Part shown: positions 6,100 through 7,363 of the stretch, piece by piece
Position numbering within the stretch: position 1 is the stretch's first letter
Layout of the letters: the number at the start of each line of letters is the position of its first letter
The notes under the pieces: generated by a model
What the model was told of the DNA's origin: nothing
Seen by the model: only the letters and a program-made list of their open reading frames with translations
Databases searched by the model: none
Assembly: GCA_023485185.1 (NCBI GenBank)
Contig: JAMCZP010000129.1
Location: 1 to 7,363 of the forward strand
Direction: 5' to 3'
Length of the DNA: 7,363 bases
Source: Gammaproteobacteria bacterium
Lineage (GTDB): Bacteria; Pseudomonadota; Gammaproteobacteria; Pseudomonadales; Halomonadaceae
Position numbers and translations under genes: made by a program

Positions 6100-6576
6100 T
6101 TAGTGAGATGCGTTAAGCTCTTCAGATGCTGCGAGTACCTCATCGACGTGACCAGGAACCTTAACGCCGCGCCACTCTTTAGCTAACTTGCCGTCTGTGT
6201 CGATCAAAAATGTGCTGCGTTCGATGCCCAAGTGCTCTTTGCCGTACATTTTTTTCAGTTTAATAACGTCGAAGAGCGTACACAGGCTTTCGTCTTTGTC
6301 GGAAATCAGGTCAAAATTGAATGCCTGTTTGGTTTTGAAGTTTTCCTGAGCGCGCAATCCATCTCGGGAAACGCCGAGGATAACCGTGTTGGCCGCTTCA
6401 AAAGCCGCCATGCGATCTCTAAAGTCCCCACCTTGCGTAGTACATCCAGGGGTGCTGGCTTTTGGGTAGAAGTAAACGACTACCTGCTGGCCACGCAGCT
6501 CTGACAGTGTAATGGTGGTGTCGCCGGTGGCCGTGGCGGAGAAATCTGGAACGGTTTGGCCGATTTCAACAGGCAT
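6100..6576 (-). CDS. bcp: Thioredoxin-dependent peroxiredoxin, Bcp/PrxQ family
   Basis: This 158-residue cytoplasmic thiol peroxidase reduces hydrogen peroxide and organic hydroperoxides. It has the thioredoxin fold of the AhpC/TSA group with the PrxQ signature YFYPKASTPGCT, where Cys45 is the peroxidatic cysteine and Thr42 and Pro43 precede it in the active site. Further conserved blocks are GVSRDG (68-73), ISDKDESLC (91-99) and STFLIDTDGK (121-130). E. coli BCP has a resolving cysteine at position 50; here that position is Gly50. The only other cysteine is Cys99. It may therefore work as a 1-Cys enzyme or use another partner, as some proteobacterial homologues without Cys50 appear to. AAGGA stands 6 bases before the ATG, within a small AATAAG/CTTATT palindrome. 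It converges on perM and diverges from dapA. Confidence 0.95.
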   Translation of the reverse strand: MPVEIGQTVPDFSATATGDTTITLSELRGQQVVVYFYPKASTPGCTTQGGDFRDRMAAFEAANTVILGVSRDGLRAQENFKTKQAFNFDLISDKDESLCTLFDVIKLKKMYGKEHLGIERSTFLIDTDGKLAKEWRGVKVPGHVDEVLAASEELNASH

Positions 6577-6605
6577 AATAAGTCCTTATTAATGATAGGT
6601 ATTAA

Positions 6606-6632
6606 GGGTGTATGTTAAGTGCGATTACACCT
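6606..6632. repeat. Inverted repeat over the bcp -10 box and start point
   Basis: GGTGTA (6607-6612) and TACACC (6626-6631) are exact reverse complements 13 bases apart, with a flanking wobble pair at 6606/6632. The right arm covers the -10 box and the left arm falls just past the expected start of transcription, the usual place for a repressor site. No regulator is identified, and the sequence does not look like an OxyR site to me. Confidence 0.4.
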
Positions 6633-6652
6633 ATGCCGGTCGCCTATGTCAA
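6624..6652 (-). promoter_or_regulatory. Sigma-70 promoter of bcp
   Basis: On the minus strand, a perfect -35 TTGACA (6647-6652) is followed after exactly 17 bases by TGTAAT (6624-6629, 5 of 6 to the -10 consensus). Transcription would start near 6617, giving a leader of about 40 bases before the bcp ATG at 6576. It is the best promoter match in the window. The -10 box lies in the right arm of an inverted repeat (6606-6632). Confidence 0.75.
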
Positions 6653-6787
6653 AGTTCTAAAACCGCATGGCTGCAAACTCACACCGCTTTACGCTGTACA
6701 GGTTCGAATCGCCTGAGTACCATTTGCTCTCTGTGTAACGCTAACGCTTGATACAAAGTATCGCGATGGTGGCTGGTTTTGTTAAAC

Positions 6788-6851
6788 ACATAGCACGTAA
6801 AATACACAGCACTTAAAAGACATAGCACTTAAAACACAGATACTTGATATC
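6788..6851. repeat. 16-bp tandem repeat upstream of dapA
   Basis: Four consecutive 16-base units are present: ACATAGCACGTAAAAT (6788), ACACAGCACTTAAAAG (6804), ACATAGCACTTAAAAC (6820) and a decayed ACAGATACTTGATATC (6836). The first three share the pattern ACAYAGCACKTAAAAN. The array ends 27 bases before the dapA ATG. The rest of the 302-base gap between bcp and dapA (6577-6878) holds the bcp promoter, a tRNA T-arm-like patch near 6700 and no gene that I can support. I could not find a convincing dapA promoter, although AT-rich -10-like boxes occur within the repeats. Confidence 0.8.
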
Positions 6852-6878
6852 ACAATTTGGCTGGTGAGGAATATACGG

Positions 6879-7363
6879 ATGATCACAGGCAGCATAGTCG
6901 CCCTGGCGACGCCTATGAAAGTCAATGGCGACATCGACTGGGAGGCGCTTCGCCGTCTGGTGAACTTCCATCTCGAAAATGGCACCGATGCTATCGTTGC
7001 GGCGGGCACAACGGGCGAGCCGACGACCATGTCCTTTGCAGAGCACTTTGATGTGATCCGCAGCGTGGTCGAAGAAGTCAACGGCCGCATCCCCGTGATT
7101 GCCGGTACGGGGGCTAACGCAACCTCTGAAGCGGTTGAACTGGCACGTTATGCGGGTGAAGTCGGGGCGGATTACTGCTTGTCAGTATGCCCTTACTACA
7201 ACAAGCCGACCCAAGAAGGGCTATACCAGCACTTTAAAGCAGTCGCCGAGGGCAGCAAGCTACCGGTTATTCTGTATAACGTGCCGAGCCGCACCTGTTC
7301 TGATCTCTACAATGAGACCGTCCTTCGGTTGGCTGAAGTGGATAATATTATCATCCAATTAAA
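6879..7363 (+). CDS. dapA: 4-hydroxy-tetrahydrodipicolinate synthase DapA, 3'-truncated by window
   Basis: DapA condenses pyruvate with aspartate semialdehyde, the first committed step towards diaminopimelate and lysine, in the cytoplasm. The first 161 codons are present, a little over half of the usual length of about 292. They align without gaps to E. coli DapA to residue 158: [13 protein letters not shown] at the start, the GTTGEP loop with Thr44 and Thr45, Tyr107 in [16 protein letters not shown], and YNVPSRT with Tyr133 and Arg138. TGAGGA (6865-6870) stands 8 bases before the ATG. The next residues should be Gly-Ile-Lys, with the Schiff-base Lys161. Instead codons 159-161 read Ile-Gln-Leu, while ATTAAA (Ile-Lys) appears two bases out of frame at 7358-7363. 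This suggests a frameshift or sequence error at the edge. Until that point it is an intact, well-conserved gene. Confidence 0.93.
   Translation, partial: MITGSIVALATPMKVNGDIDWEALRRLVNFHLENGTDAIVAAGTTGEPTTMSFAEHFDVIRSVVEEVNGRIPVIAGTGANATSEAVELARYAGEVGADYCLSVCPYYNKPTQEGLYQHFKAVAEGSKLPVILYNVPSRTCSDLYNETVLRLAEVDNIIIQL

Noticed and set aside
6750..6762. GATAC-AAA-GTATC inverted repeat upstream of dapA, considered as an operator
   Set aside because: The arms are only 5 bases, which is expected by chance in this much sequence, and no promoter is aligned with it.
7099..7362. Plus-strand frame of 87 codons within dapA
   Set aside because: It is out of frame with the conserved DapA sequence that covers the same bases and has no family features.

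Overview
The window looks like a housekeeping stretch of a gammaproteobacterial chromosome. The proteins read as close relatives of Pseudomonas and Halomonas counterparts. The moderate G+C, the acidic C-terminal tail before rluB and the gene order suggest a Halomonadaceae member (Halomonas/Vreelandella type). That placement is inferred from familiarity with these families, not from a search.

Layout. Bases 2-301 hold the 3' end of an acidic-tailed protein, probably ScpB (chromosome segregation), overlapping rluB (294-1169, 23S rRNA pseudouridine synthase). Two identical tRNA-Lys(UUU) genes follow (1301-1376 and 1476-1551), with a good promoter before them and a strong hairpin terminator after them. 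Next is nadA (quinolinate synthase), preceded by about 130 bases containing three successive inverted repeats. Between nadA and the convergent M48 protease gene bepA lies a decayed palindromic dispersed repeat with extra tandem copies of its end. Diverging from bepA is a two-gene operon, tusA-like then perM-like, with overlapping stop and start. The bcp peroxiredoxin gene converges on perM and has a near-consensus promoter. After a 302-base gap with a 16-bp tandem repeat, dapA (lysine and cell wall precursor synthesis) starts and runs off the window end, with a suspicious disruption exactly at its active-site lysine.

How the genes fit together. The order nadA, bepA, tusA-like, perM-like, bcp, dapA matches, from memory, the P. 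aeruginosa PA1004-PA1010 neighbourhood, except that the gcvR-like gene I recall between bcp and dapA is absent. The genes serve separate housekeeping jobs: RNA modification, translation, NAD synthesis, outer-membrane quality control, sulfur relay, peroxide defence and diaminopimelate synthesis. I see no phage, insertion sequence transposase, CRISPR array or defence system. The interesting material is non-coding: the nadA leader, the repeat between nadA and bepA, the repeats in front of tusA and dapA, and the dapA end.
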